From: Martelella sp. NC20
GTDB lineage: Bacteria > Pseudomonadota > Alphaproteobacteria > Rhizobiales > Rhizobiaceae
Direction of reading: 5' to 3'
Length of the DNA stretch: 64,000 nt
Assembly (NCBI RefSeq): GCF_013459645.1
Contig: NZ_CP054861.1
Span: 788,501-852,500 of the forward strand
In this document: piece after piece, positions 1 through 8,459 of the stretch
Position numbering within the stretch: position 1 is the first letter of the stretch
How the letters are laid out: every line of letters starts with the position of its first letter
Position numbers and translations under genes: made by a program
Notes under the pieces: model-generated
Databases searched by the model: none
What the model saw: the letters and a program-made list of their open reading frames with translations, nothing else
What the model was told of the DNA's origin: nothing

Positions 1-653
1 TGCGCGGCCAGCCATTTGTAAATATCCGGCAGACTGGTTTCGACTTCGGCCTTGAGCGCTTCGAGCTGGCCGTTCCGCCCCGCACCTTCAGCCATGGCAG
101 TCGCCAGCGCCTGAAATCCCTTCGTGATTCCCGCATAGGCCATTTTCAGCGCCGACGCATCGCCTTGCCGATCGGAGAGCAGGCGCGTGTCGAGGCCATG
201 GGCGCCGAGCCATTCCACCGAGGTGCCCACCGGACCCGACATGTAGACGCGCGGGCCGGCCCCACGGTCAGGCAACGGCGACGCTCCGATAATACCGGCA
301 TCGGCGAAGGGCAGGCCAAGATTGTCAAACAGCGCGCAAATCTCATGCAGCGTTGCGGGCGAAACAGCATTGCAATCGACATAAAGGGGTGGTTCGGGCC
401 GCTCGCCAAGCAGGGGCAGAAGGGTCTCCGCCGTCTGCCGCGCGGCATGGGGCGGCACGATCGAAAGCACCAGGCCGGCCTCGCCGACAAGTCGATCGAG
501 GCTCGTCACGGTAACGCCTGCGGCTCCTGCGCGGGCCAGACTGTCGGCGCTGCGCCCGTCCAGGCAGGTGATGACCCGCAATCCGTGATGAACCAGCCTC
601 GCCGCGACTGCCGAGCCCATTTGCCCCATGGTAACGATAGCGACAGTGTGCAT
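1..653 (-). CDS. DUF1932-type NAD(P)-dependent oxidoreductase (3' end outside window)
   Basis: Partial beta-hydroxyacid-dehydrogenase-like protein; about 217 residues are visible and the C-terminus lies beyond the left edge. The N-terminus reads MHTVAIVTMGQMGSAVAARL, a Rossmann start in which the first Gly of the GxGxxG motif is replaced by Thr. Downstream are the segments LSIVPP and DCNAVSP, typical of 6-phosphogluconate/3-hydroxyisobutyrate dehydrogenase relatives. The start at 653 was preferred over 662 because a GGGAGAG ribosome site lies about 8 bases from it but directly abuts the 662 ATG. It is the last visible gene of the minus-strand meta-cleavage operon. A second member of the same family (12817-13737) sits in the neighbouring aromatic cluster. 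Its substrate is unknown. Confidence 0.75.
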   Translation of the reverse strand, partial: MHTVAIVTMGQMGSAVAARLVHHGLRVITCLDGRSADSLARAGAAGVTVTSLDRLVGEAGLVLSIVPPHAARQTAETLLPLLGERPEPPLYVDCNAVSPATLHEICALFDNLGLPFADAGIIGASPLPDRGAGPRVYMSGPVGTSVEWLGAHGLDTRLLSDRQGDASALKMAYAGITKGFQALATAMAEGAGRNGQLEALKAEVETSLPDIYKWLAA

Positions 654-682
654 TGCGGTCATCTCTCCCGTTTCAGGTCTGT

Positions 683-1483
683 TCAACCATAGCTTCCGTC
701 CGGTGAATGAGCCTTGCTCCTCTTGAAGTCAGCCGCCAGCGAGGCCGATCCGGAAACCAGTAATCCGACATCGGTTCCGACCGCCACGAAGGTGGCGCCC
801 AACTCAAGATAGCGGCGCGCAAGAGACTTGTCGCCTGTCAACACGCCGGCGGCTTTGCCGTGGGAAAGTATGCGTTCAATGCCGGTTTCGATCACGGCGT
901 TGACGTCCGGTGCGGCAGGCTTGCCAAGATAGCCCATATCGGCTGCAAGATCGGAAGGGCCGATAAAGACGCCGTCGACGCCATCGATTGCAGCAATATC
1001 GTCGAGCGCCTCGATCCCGGCGCGACTTTCGATCTGAAGCAGGAGACAGACTTCCTCGTTGGCGCTCGCCAGATAATCGGGGATGCGATTGAAGCGCGAG
1101 GCCCGCGCCAGGCCCGCACCGACGCCGCGCATGCCGTCCGGCGGATAGCGCATCGCGCGAACCATGGCGTGCGCCTGCTCGGCGGTCTCTATCATTGGCA
1201 CCAGAACCGTCTGAAAGCCGACGTCGAGAACCTGCTTGACCAGCCAGGCCTCGCCAATCGGCACCCGCACGACCGGGTGAGACGGCGAAGCGGCAAGTCC
1301 CTGCAACTGCGCCGAAAGCAACGGCAGGTCGTTCGGTCCGTGCTCGCCATCGATCACCAGCCAATCGAATCCGGCGCCGCCGCAGATCTCGGCGGTGTAA
1401 GCATTGGCAAGCGCAATCCATAGACCGATCTGTGGCTTGCTGTCTCTCAGCGCCTGTTTGAATGTGTTTTTCGGTGCGGGCAT
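683..1483 (-). CDS. hpaI: HpcH/HpaI family aldolase (4-hydroxy-2-oxoheptanedioate aldolase-like)
   Basis: A 266-residue class II pyruvate-dependent aldolase, the family's usual length. In homoprotocatechuate degradation it splits 4-hydroxy-2-oxoheptane-1,7-dioate into pyruvate and succinate semialdehyde. Visible signature residues are His48 in GEHGPND, Arg73 in VVRVP, and the metal ligands Glu152 (LLLQIES) and Asp178 (GPSDLA). The reading frame stays open far upstream, but that part overlaps the hydratase gene. The ATG at 1483 begins the conserved region and lies 10 bases after the hydratase stop. Its product is the substrate of the succinate-semialdehyde dehydrogenase encoded at 3184-4638. 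Confidence 0.88.
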   Translation of the reverse strand: MPAPKNTFKQALRDSKPQIGLWIALANAYTAEICGGAGFDWLVIDGEHGPNDLPLLSAQLQGLAASPSHPVVRVPIGEAWLVKQVLDVGFQTVLVPMIETAEQAHAMVRAMRYPPDGMRGVGAGLARASRFNRIPDYLASANEEVCLLLQIESRAGIEALDDIAAIDGVDGVFIGPSDLAADMGYLGKPAAPDVNAVIETGIERILSHGKAAGVLTGDKSLARRYLELGATFVAVGTDVGLLVSGSASLAADFKRSKAHSPDGSYG

Positions 1484-1493
1484 CGTCCGGATC

Positions 1494-2297
1494 CTATTCG
1501 AAATGGCAGGCGACCGTACCTTGGGAACCGAAGTCCGCAGAAATCGTACAGCCATGTGTGGTCTCGACCGGTCGGATAAATGAACCGGCAAGCACGATCT
1601 GTCCAGCCTCGATGCCGTCTCCATACCGGGCAAGCCGATTTGCCAGCCAGGCAATCCCGCGCGCCGGATCGTTGAGAACACCGGCGCCGAGCCCCGTCTC
1701 CTCGACGACGCCATTGCGCGACACAATGGCGCCCATCCAACGCATATCGACATCGTTGGGGCGCGCCGGCCTTCCTCCGCAAACAATGCCCGCATTCGCG
1801 GCATTGTCGGAAATGGTATCGATCACCGTCCGCATCCGGTTGGTCTCGGGATCGACCCTCACGATCCGCGTGTCGAGGATTTCGAGAGCGGGAAACACAT
1901 ATTCGGTCGCATTCAGGACATCGAAAACGGTGATATCCGGACCGCGGAGCGGAGACTTCATAAGGAACGCGATCTCCGCCTCGATCCGCGGCTGGATGAA
2001 GCGGTCCGCGGGAATGCCTGCGCCGTCCTCGAAGATCATGTCGTCGAACAGCACGCCGGAATCCGGGATATCAATATTGAGGGCGGCCTGCATGGCCCTC
2101 GACGTCAGGCCGATTTTCCAGCCAACGACGCGGCGACCAGCCGCCTTCTTCAGCCCGACCCAGAACGCCTGGATCGCGTAGGCATCGTCCATGGTCATGT
2201 CCGGAAATTGCCCGGACAGAAGTCCGGTCTGGACACGCGTCCGCTCGGCTTCGTCGAGCGCTCTGGCGGCGGTCTCTATGTCTTGGCTGTTCAGCAT
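1494..2297 (-). CDS. hpaH: 2-oxo-hept-4-ene-1,7-dioate hydratase-like protein
   Basis: A 267-residue member of the HpcG/HpaH/MhpD hydratase family. It adds water to a 2-hydroxy-2,4-dienoate to make the 4-hydroxy-2-oxo acid used by the HpaI aldolase next to it. The expected divalent-metal glutamates are visible: Glu106 and Glu108 (RIEAEIAF) and Glu139 (FPALEILD). WKIGLTS near residue 60 is also typical. The start at 2297 was chosen because it begins the conserved region and almost abuts the upstream gene's stop at 2299. The order aldolase, hydratase and FAH-type enzyme matches hpc/hpa operons. Confidence 0.88.
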   Translation of the reverse strand: MLNSQDIETAARALDEAERTRVQTGLLSGQFPDMTMDDAYAIQAFWVGLKKAAGRRVVGWKIGLTSRAMQAALNIDIPDSGVLFDDMIFEDGAGIPADRFIQPRIEAEIAFLMKSPLRGPDITVFDVLNATEYVFPALEILDTRIVRVDPETNRMRTVIDTISDNAANAGIVCGGRPARPNDVDMRWMGAIVSRNGVVEETGLGAGVLNDPARGIAWLANRLARYGDGIEAGQIVLAGSFIRPVETTHGCTISADFGSQGTVACHFE

Positions 2298-2298
2298 C

Positions 2299-3168
2299 TC
2301 AGACCTCATCCGCGACGCCGTTGCGCAGGATGCCGATGCCCTCGGCTTCAACCTCGACGATATCGCCCGGCCTGAGCCAGCGCGGAGGGTCGAACCGGGC
2401 GCCGGCGCCTGTCGGCGTTCCGGTCACGATGATATCCCCCGGCACCAGCTTGGTGAAGGTCGAGATATAGGCGATGATCCTGCGAAACGGATGTATCATC
2501 CAGCTGGTGCGGTCTTGCTGACGAACCTCGCCATTGACGCGGGTCTCCAGCTTGATGTCGGCTATCTGCCCTTCATCGACGAAGGGCACGATCCATGGTC
2601 CCATCGCTCCGGACCGTTCGAAATTCTTGCCTTGCGTGACATTGAATTTGGCATGGCGGACCCAGTCGCGAATGGTGCCTTCGTTGCAAATCGTCAGCGC
2701 CGCGATATGGCAAAGCGCACCGGCCTCGCTTATACGGCGGCCAGGCCGGCCGATGACGATAGCTATCTCGCCCTCGTAATCAAGCTGCTCGCTCTCCGGC
2801 GGGCGGATCAATGGTCTGTTGTGGCCCGTGAAAGACCCGGGAAACCGGACAAACAGCGAGGGGTTCGCGGGCGCGTCCTTGCCGTCCTTGTACTCGGCAT
2901 TGCGATCAGGAAAATTGACGCCGATACAGATGATCTTGCCGGGATTCGACAGGGGAATATCGAACGTAATGTCATCAACAGCAATATCGGGTGACATATG
3001 GGCGGCCGTATCCGCCAGCCGCATCAGGGCGTTGTCAGCGACGGCATCCTGCAGCGATGGCCAACGGTTTGCATGACGCGCGGACAGGTCCACAACCCCG
3101 CGACCGCGCATCAGACCGTAGCAACGCCGCTCTTCAAACGAATAGCTGATAAATTTAGCTTTTTCCAT
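2299..3168 (-). CDS. Fumarylacetoacetate hydrolase-family decarboxylase/isomerase
   Basis: A 289-residue FAH-fold enzyme, probably the HpaG/HpcE-like 5-oxopent-3-ene-tricarboxylate decarboxylase or 2-hydroxyhepta-2,4-dienedioate isomerase step. The catalytic core starts near residue 80 with IICIGVNF. The acidic metal-binding motif YEGEIAIVIG holds Glu132 and Glu134. In the third ligand region the usual NDxS is read as NEGT, so the expected Asp may be replaced by Glu. GDIIVTGTPTG near the C-terminus is a family hallmark. Classical HpaG is a two-domain duplication; this is a single-domain form with a short N-terminal region. It sits between dehydrogenase and hydratase in one operon. Confidence 0.82.
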   Translation of the reverse strand: MEKAKFISYSFEERRCYGLMRGRGVVDLSARHANRWPSLQDAVADNALMRLADTAAHMSPDIAVDDITFDIPLSNPGKIICIGVNFPDRNAEYKDGKDAPANPSLFVRFPGSFTGHNRPLIRPPESEQLDYEGEIAIVIGRPGRRISEAGALCHIAALTICNEGTIRDWVRHAKFNVTQGKNFERSGAMGPWIVPFVDEGQIADIKLETRVNGEVRQQDRTSWMIHPFRRIIAYISTFTKLVPGDIIVTGTPTGAGARFDPPRWLRPGDIVEVEAEGIGILRNGVADEV

Positions 3169-3183
3169 CTCAACCTTCCAGCT

Positions 3184-4638
3184 TCAGGTTATGGCGCCGA
3201 GACACACATATTTGAGCTCCAGGAACTCCTCGAGACCATATTTCGAGCCTTCGCGGCCCAGCCCCGATGATTTGACGCCGCCAAAGGGCGCTTCCGCCGT
3301 CGAGATCAATCCGGTGTTGACGCCAACCATCCCGTATTCCAGCGCCTCGGCGACACGAAAGACCCGCGCGACGTCTCCGGCATAGAAATAGGACGCAAGG
3401 CCGAATTCGGTATCGTTGGCCCTGGCAATGACATCCGCCTCGTCGGCGAACCGGAAAAGCGCCGCCACCGGGCCGAATGTTTCCTCTCGCGCAACGGCCA
3501 TCTCGGCGGTCGCGCCGGTCACAACCGTGGCCTCGAAAAAATTGCCGCCAAGCGCGTGGCGATTGCCGCCGGAAACCACCTTCGCGCCCCTGGCCACCGC
3601 GTCACTGACATGCTCCTCGACCTTGGCGACGGCGTTCGCGTCGATCAGCGGGCCAAGTGCCACGCCATCCTCAAAGCCGTTCCCGATCTTCAGCCGGACG
3701 ACCGCGGCGGCGAGCTTTTCCGCAAACGCATCATAGACGCGATCCTGCACGTAGATGCGATTTGCGCATACGCAGGTCTGGCCATTGTTGCGGAACTTGG
3801 CGATGAGCGCACCTTCGACGGCAGCATCGAGGTCCGCATCATCGAAGACGATGAAGGGCGCATTGCCGCCAAGCTCCAGGCTGAGTTTCTTGACCGTGGG
3901 CGCACATTGCGCGTAAAGCGCCGCCCCCACTTCCGTCGAACCGGTAAATGTCAGCTTGCGAACGAGAGGATTTGCCGTCATCTCCGCGCCGATCGCGCGC
4001 GCCGACCCTGTTACAACGCTGAACAGGCCATCGGGCAAACCCGCCTGTTGTGAAAGAGCCGCCAGCGCGATTGCGGAAAACGGAGTCTGGGCTGCCGGCT
4101 TGAGAACGATCGCGCAGCCGGCTGCAAGTGCCGGCGCCACCTTTCGCGTCACCATCGCATTCGGAAAATTCCAGGGCGTGATCGCCGCCACGACGCCGAT
4201 GGGCTGCTTCATGACGAGAATGCGTTTGTCGCGGTGGTGCCCGGGGATCACATCGCCGCAGACTCGGCGCGCCTCCTCGGCAAACCAGTCGATGAAACTC
4301 GCGCCATAGACAATTTCGCCGCGAGCCTCGGCAAGCGGCTTGCCCTGCTCCAATGTGAGCAGATGGGCGAGAGCCTCGCGGTTTTCGATGATGAGCTCGA
4401 ACCATCCGTGCAAAATGGCCGCTCGTTCGCCGGCTGTGCGGGCCGCCCAGTCTTTCTGGGCAATGCGCGCTGCCTCGATTGCTCCGGCGACGTCGTCCTG
4501 CGTCAGGTTCGGTACGTGGCCGATCACCGCGCCGGTGGCCGGATTGGTCACGGCGATAGAATTTTGCTGCTCGGCGGCGATCCATTGGCCGCCAACGAGC
4601 GCGGCTTCGCGCATAAGCGAGGCAGTGGTCATGTCCAT
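3184..4638 (-). CDS. gabD: NAD(P)-dependent succinate-semialdehyde dehydrogenase
   Basis: A 484-residue aldehyde dehydrogenase closest in sequence style to GabD. It oxidises succinate semialdehyde to succinate, the product expected from the HpaI aldolase. Catalytic Glu255 (SLELGG) and Cys289 ([11 protein letters not shown], the double-cysteine pattern typical of GabD) are present, as is TPWNFPN near 155 for cofactor binding. The frame is open 157 codons further upstream, but that part lies over the amidohydrolase gene. The ATG at 4638 has a GGAG site six bases upstream and begins the conserved domain. A role as carboxymethyl-hydroxymuconate-semialdehyde dehydrogenase (HpaE) cannot be excluded, since no other aldehyde dehydrogenase is in the cluster. 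Confidence 0.87.
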   Translation of the reverse strand: MDMTTASLMREAALVGGQWIAAEQQNSIAVTNPATGAVIGHVPNLTQDDVAGAIEAARIAQKDWAARTAGERAAILHGWFELIIENREALAHLLTLEQGKPLAEARGEIVYGASFIDWFAEEARRVCGDVIPGHHRDKRILVMKQPIGVVAAITPWNFPNAMVTRKVAPALAAGCAIVLKPAAQTPFSAIALAALSQQAGLPDGLFSVVTGSARAIGAEMTANPLVRKLTFTGSTEVGAALYAQCAPTVKKLSLELGGNAPFIVFDDADLDAAVEGALIAKFRNNGQTCVCANRIYVQDRVYDAFAEKLAAAVVRLKIGNGFEDGVALGPLIDANAVAKVEEHVSDAVARGAKVVSGGNRHALGGNFFEATVVTGATAEMAVAREETFGPVAALFRFADEADVIARANDTEFGLASYFYAGDVARVFRVAEALEYGMVGVNTGLISTAEAPFGGVKSSGLGREGSKYGLEEFLELKYVCLGAIT

Positions 4639-4783
4639 CGGCGGCTCCACACGGAAGGGAAAGTGCGCCGTGACGATCTTGCGAAAGCGGCTATCCACGG
4701 CACCACAGTGTTTTCGGCTTGGAGCATTGCCGGCGAAAGCAGGATCACCGGAAATGCTCCATTCCTTGCTTTTACGTAACAGG

Positions 4784-5845
4784 CTAGAGGCCGAAAAATT
4801 TCTCAGCGTTCGAGGAGAAAATCTTGGTCTTGGCCTGATCCGAGATATCAAGCGCCTCAACGGTCGGGACGCCGTCAAAGAACCAGTCCTTGCGGATCGG
4901 GTAGGATGCGCCATACAGAATGTTGTCCTCGCCGAGAACCTCGATGGCGCATTCAAGCTGCTTCTTGCCCCATTGCGGCGGGCCGGAAATGTCGAAAAAA
5001 AGGTTGTTTCGCAGCTTCTCGCGCAGATTGGTGTTGCCCGTATCGAACCTGTCGACCGCGTCGCCGTAGGAATGGCGCGGTTTGGGAACGAGCATATCGG
5101 CAAAGGCAAAGAAGCCGCCGCCCAGCATCGAGTGGCTGAGTTTCAGGTTCGGGAACCTGTCGAAAAGGCCGGAAAAGAGTTCGCGGCCGACCGCGGTCCC
5201 CTGCGCGATACAACGGCCGTATTGCCTGCGCTGATTGTTGAAATCAAGGATCGATTCATAATCGACGGGCAGCGGGGTGTGGTGAACCACGACCGGAATG
5301 CTGCGATCATTGATGAACTCGAAATAGGGGTAGAACGCTTCGTTGTCGAGGTAGACGTCGCCGTATTTGCAGGCCATCTGCAGGCCCTTGAAGCCAAGCT
5401 GGTCAATGCAGCGCTCGACTTCGCCGATCATTTCATTCGTGCCCCAGGGCGGGCAGACGGCAAGCGCGGTAAACCTGCCGCCCGAGCGGGAAACATACTC
5501 GGCCAGACCGTCATTGATGCGCTTCGAGCTTTCCAGGTCAAGCCATTCCTGCCACACCGGAATACGGAACACGGCATGATCGATGCCCGCCTTGTCCATA
5601 TCCTCAAGCTGGCTTTCGATATTGTACTGGCCCTCGGCATAATTGATGTTCACGTAGCCTTTCGGCTCTTCAATGATGATCTGGCTGAGGTTCTTGCCCT
5701 TGATCTGCTCCATCCTCACATGGATTCCGTGCTGGCGAGGGATGCAGTTCATCATCTTTTCGCGCAGTTTTTCGTCTGTAAACAACGTGTCCGGAAGCCA
5801 GTGCATATTGGCATCGATAACGCGATACTTGGTCGAAACATTCAT
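4784..5845 (-). CDS. Amidohydrolase_2 family protein with altered metal site
   Basis: A 353-residue TIM-barrel protein of the ACMSD/gamma-resorcylate decarboxylase family, which usually decarboxylates or hydrolyses carboxylated aromatic or ring-cleavage products. The N-terminal HxH metal motif reads DANMHW, so the first ligand is Asn13 and only His15 remains. The C-terminal strand that normally reads GSDYP reads GASYP, so the catalytic Asp is Ala313. Histidines in VVVHHTP and LKLSHSM are kept. The start at 5845 has an AGGAAAGAG site. It lies between the monooxygenase and dehydrogenase genes of the meta-cleavage operon, so it probably acts on an intermediate, but the chemistry is uncertain. 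Confidence 0.75.
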   Translation of the reverse strand: MNVSTKYRVIDANMHWLPDTLFTDEKLREKMMNCIPRQHGIHVRMEQIKGKNLSQIIIEEPKGYVNINYAEGQYNIESQLEDMDKAGIDHAVFRIPVWQEWLDLESSKRINDGLAEYVSRSGGRFTALAVCPPWGTNEMIGEVERCIDQLGFKGLQMACKYGDVYLDNEAFYPYFEFINDRSIPVVVHHTPLPVDYESILDFNNQRRQYGRCIAQGTAVGRELFSGLFDRFPNLKLSHSMLGGGFFAFADMLVPKPRHSYGDAVDRFDTGNTNLREKLRNNLFFDISGPPQWGKKQLECAIEVLGEDNILYGASYPIRKDWFFDGVPTVEALDISDQAKTKIFSSNAEKFFGL

Positions 5846-5879
5846 CTTGAACTCTTTCCTGCTTTTCGTGCTGGCATTC

Positions 5880-7187
5880 TCAGCGAATATCTTCCTTGGC
5901 GGCGACGCGCCGCATGTTTTCCTCGTCAAAGACCTCCTTGAACGCCGCCTTCTCCTTGAGGTCGTCGGGCCGCTTCATGCCGGCCTTGCGATGGTATTCC
6001 ATGAACAGCGCCTCGACTTCGCCGCGCGGAATGACATCATCGATATTGTCGAAGGGAACACCGCCCGACCGCTCCTCGACCATGCGGCGAATGACTTCGG
6101 GGCCCTCGCCGCGATTGGCGATCACGAGCTTGTTCACAAAGCCGCAGCGCTCTTCCTCATAGGCTGCAAGCGCGGCGACCGGATCTTCAATCCCGGCAAG
6201 TTTTTCCGCGATCACACGGGCATCCACCAGAGCCTGGCATACGCCATTGCCGCCGCGCGGATACATCGCATGCGCGGCATCGCCCAGAAGCGTGACCCGG
6301 TCGAACGACCACCGATCCAGGGGATCGTTGTCGATGAGCGGATAGACATAGACCTCACGGGCGTTGCGGATCATCTCGCCTACATCGAGGAAGTCGAGCT
6401 TGACCTCATCGAAGACGTGGGCGATTTCGTCTGGTTCGACGCGGACGTTCCAGTCTTCGGCAGCTTTCGGTTTGCCGCTCTGCTCGCAGACCCAGTTGAC
6501 GAGCTGATTGCCCTCGCCATCCTCATCGTTGGCGATCGGGTAGACGATAAGCGAGCCCTGGCGGATAGGATCGCCGATATGCAGGATCGTTCCCCCGTTG
6601 GCATAGGGCGGCATGACCGTGACCCCGCGCCACATGGCGATACCGGAATAATGCGTTCGGGTGCTGTCGGGGCGAAGCTTCTTGCGCACCGCCGAGTGGA
6701 TACCATCGACGCCGATCACGATATCGTGGCGCGCCGTGGCCGGCACCCCGGCCGCGTCTTCGAAAAACAGGGTGACACCCTTGTCGTCCTGCTCGAACGT
6801 CCTGAGTTTGGCGTTCAGGACAACCGCATCCTGACCGAGACGCTCCCTGACCGCGTCCAGCAGCATGAACTGGAAACGGCCGCGATGCACAAACCGCTGC
6901 TCGTGGTCATAGCCCATGTGCTTGCCGCATTTTTCGGCAAAAATCTGCTGGCCGTACCCGGTATAAAAGACCGAGTCCTTCGCTTCGACGGAGATTTCGC
7001 GGAACGCATCGAGAAGCCCCATCTCGGTAACTTCCCTAGTGCCGTAAACCTTGATGTCGATACCCACGCCGAGCGGCCTGAGTTCCGGAGCGGCTTCGTA
7101 GATTGTCGGCCTGAAGCCTTTCTGATGCAAACGAAGCGCGGTGGCCAGTCCGCCGGGCCCGGCTCCGATAATGGCTATATCCAACAT
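5880..7187 (-). CDS. FAD-dependent aromatic monooxygenase (group A flavoprotein)
   Basis: A 435-residue single-component flavin hydroxylase of the PhzS/salicylate hydroxylase type. It would use NAD(P)H and oxygen to hydroxylate an aromatic ring. The three landmark motifs are present: GAGPGG at 8-13 (FAD ADP binding), DGIHSAVR starting at 161, and GDAAHAMYPRGGNG from 302 (FAD ribityl binding). No membrane segment or signal is seen. The ATG at 7187 follows an AGGAGGAATGAACC leader. It is adjacent to the extradiol dioxygenase, so it most likely produces or further hydroxylates the catechol that is cleaved. The exact substrate cannot be read from the sequence. Confidence 0.83.
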   Translation of the reverse strand: MLDIAIIGAGPGGLATALRLHQKGFRPTIYEAAPELRPLGVGIDIKVYGTREVTEMGLLDAFREISVEAKDSVFYTGYGQQIFAEKCGKHMGYDHEQRFVHRGRFQFMLLDAVRERLGQDAVVLNAKLRTFEQDDKGVTLFFEDAAGVPATARHDIVIGVDGIHSAVRKKLRPDSTRTHYSGIAMWRGVTVMPPYANGGTILHIGDPIRQGSLIVYPIANDEDGEGNQLVNWVCEQSGKPKAAEDWNVRVEPDEIAHVFDEVKLDFLDVGEMIRNAREVYVYPLIDNDPLDRWSFDRVTLLGDAAHAMYPRGGNGVCQALVDARVIAEKLAGIEDPVAALAAYEEERCGFVNKLVIANRGEGPEVIRRMVEERSGGVPFDNIDDVIPRGEVEALFMEYHRKAGMKRPDDLKEKAAFKEVFDEENMRRVAAKEDIR

Positions 7188-7246
7188 GGTTCATTCCTCC
7201 TGGGTAAATCGATAGGACCGGGCGCCCGAACATCGCCCCTCACCTG

Positions 7247-8266
7247 TCAGGCAACCTGCTTCGCCTTTTCGAGAAATTTCTCGAGCGTGGGCAGCGGCGC
7301 ATTCAGGATCGGATCCGCGGGCGCTACACCGGCAAATTCAGTCGCCTCCGTGAACCATTTCTCCTGAGCGGGCATCCCCCACTGGTCGGCGCGCCTGGGG
7401 TCTTTCAGGTTCCATGCTATCGGCGGTTCGAGATCGATATGCTGATAGTGGGTGTTGAACAGTTCGATGCGATGGCCGTCCGGATCGCGGAAATAGATGA
7501 ACATCGCCCCGGAAATGCCATGGCGTCCCGGCCCGCGTTCGAGATCGTGATTGAGGCCGAGCGCACCGGCAACATCGCAGGCATGCACGAGATCGGCCGC
7601 ATCACGCAGCAGATAGGCGAAGTGGTGCAGACGCGGCCCCGGACCGTTGGTAAAAACGATGTCGTGGGGATTGCCCTTGCGCTGCATCCAGATACCCCAC
7701 AGGTCAAGACCGCCTGAAGCGCTGTCGGAGAAGGTGTATTCGCTGGTCCGAAAACCGAGCGGATGATAGAAGTCCGCCGACCGGGCGACATCCGAAGACT
7801 GTGTCTGCCAGTGATCCGCCCGTTGCGCGGCAGCACCCTTGTATTTGTCATAACCATACATCTGTCGCGGCATGGCAACCATTTCCGCGCAGAACTCCAG
7901 CGGCAGGCCGCATGTATCGGAGACATGGAGCGTCAGACCCTGATAGGGCACGTCGACAAAATAGGCCTTGAAACCCTGCGCATTGAACCAGTCATGGGCG
8001 CGGCGCACATCGTCATCGGTCAACATGCGCATTCCGAGCCGTTCACATTTGCGCGGACCCTGCGACTTCTTCAAAACCAGGCTGTGATGGCCGCGCTCTT
8101 CCCGACCGCGCAGATAGAGAGCGTTCTCGTCCTCGTCACTGACGACAAGCCCGACAAGCTCGGTGTAGAAATATTTGCTGGCCTCAATATCCTTCGCCGT
8201 CAGAACCGTATGGCTGGCGCGGGTGATATTGAACGGCGGATCGAGAACAGGCGTATCGAATTTCAT
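7247..8266 (-). CDS. hpaD: Homoprotocatechuate 2,3-dioxygenase-type extradiol dioxygenase
   Basis: A 339-residue, two-domain VOC-fold (type I) extradiol dioxygenase. The metal triad can be placed at His152 (DHW), His215 (RLHHFAY) and Glu268 (HRIELF), nearly the positions in the well-studied Brevibacterium homoprotocatechuate 2,3-dioxygenase. The N-terminal FNITRASH, the segment ERGHHSLVL and the late RGPGRHGIS are typical of that subgroup. It opens an aromatic ring next to the diol, feeding the hydratase/aldolase pathway encoded downstream. The start at 8266 has an AGGGAGGAG site; an upstream in-frame ATG at 8314 lacks one. The symbol follows the family; the true catechol may differ because a flavin hydroxylase is co-encoded. 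Confidence 0.86.
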   Translation of the reverse strand: MKFDTPVLDPPFNITRASHTVLTAKDIEASKYFYTELVGLVVSDEDENALYLRGREERGHHSLVLKKSQGPRKCERLGMRMLTDDDVRRAHDWFNAQGFKAYFVDVPYQGLTLHVSDTCGLPLEFCAEMVAMPRQMYGYDKYKGAAAQRADHWQTQSSDVARSADFYHPLGFRTSEYTFSDSASGGLDLWGIWMQRKGNPHDIVFTNGPGPRLHHFAYLLRDAADLVHACDVAGALGLNHDLERGPGRHGISGAMFIYFRDPDGHRIELFNTHYQHIDLEPPIAWNLKDPRRADQWGMPAQEKWFTEATEFAGVAPADPILNAPLPTLEKFLEKAKQVA

Positions 8267-8399
8267 CGGGGCTCCTCCCTGTAACCTTTGAAAAAGACCT
8301 TGAACCACCCGCATTCACCCCGCAAGCGACCAGACTTTCTTTGTTCACATAGCGAAAACTGGCCTTGCGATGCTGGCGGCACGAAACTGCCCGACAAGC

Positions 8400-8437
8400 G
8401 ACAACGCCGCACGGAAGTCCTTCCGTACGGCGTTGTC
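8400..8437 (-). terminator. Long hairpin between TRAP operon and meta-cleavage genes
   Basis: A nearly perfect hairpin. A 10-bp outer stem (GACAACGCCG pairing with CGGCGTTGTC) continues, after one mismatch, into a further paired segment closed by a very small loop. It lies just after the dctM stop and before the dioxygenase gene, both on the minus strand. No T-tract follows, so it may be an attenuator or RNA-stabilising element between the two parts of one operon rather than a full terminator. Confidence 0.55.
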
Positions 8438-8459
8438 CGTCATGACGTGCCTGCCCTTG

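Noticed and set aside
4639..5109. A 157-codon in-frame N-terminal extension of the succinate-semialdehyde dehydrogenase
   Set aside because: It lies over the amidohydrolase gene in another frame, has low-complexity Arg/Ser-rich sequence and is not part of any aldehyde dehydrogenase. A good ribosome site is at 4638.
4340..7367. Long plus-strand open frames (about 530 and 560 codons) across the meta-cleavage genes
   Set aside because: They are antisense to clearly conserved genes with complete motifs, and their translations are rich in Arg, Asp and His with no recognisable domain. This is the usual effect of GC-rich codon bias.
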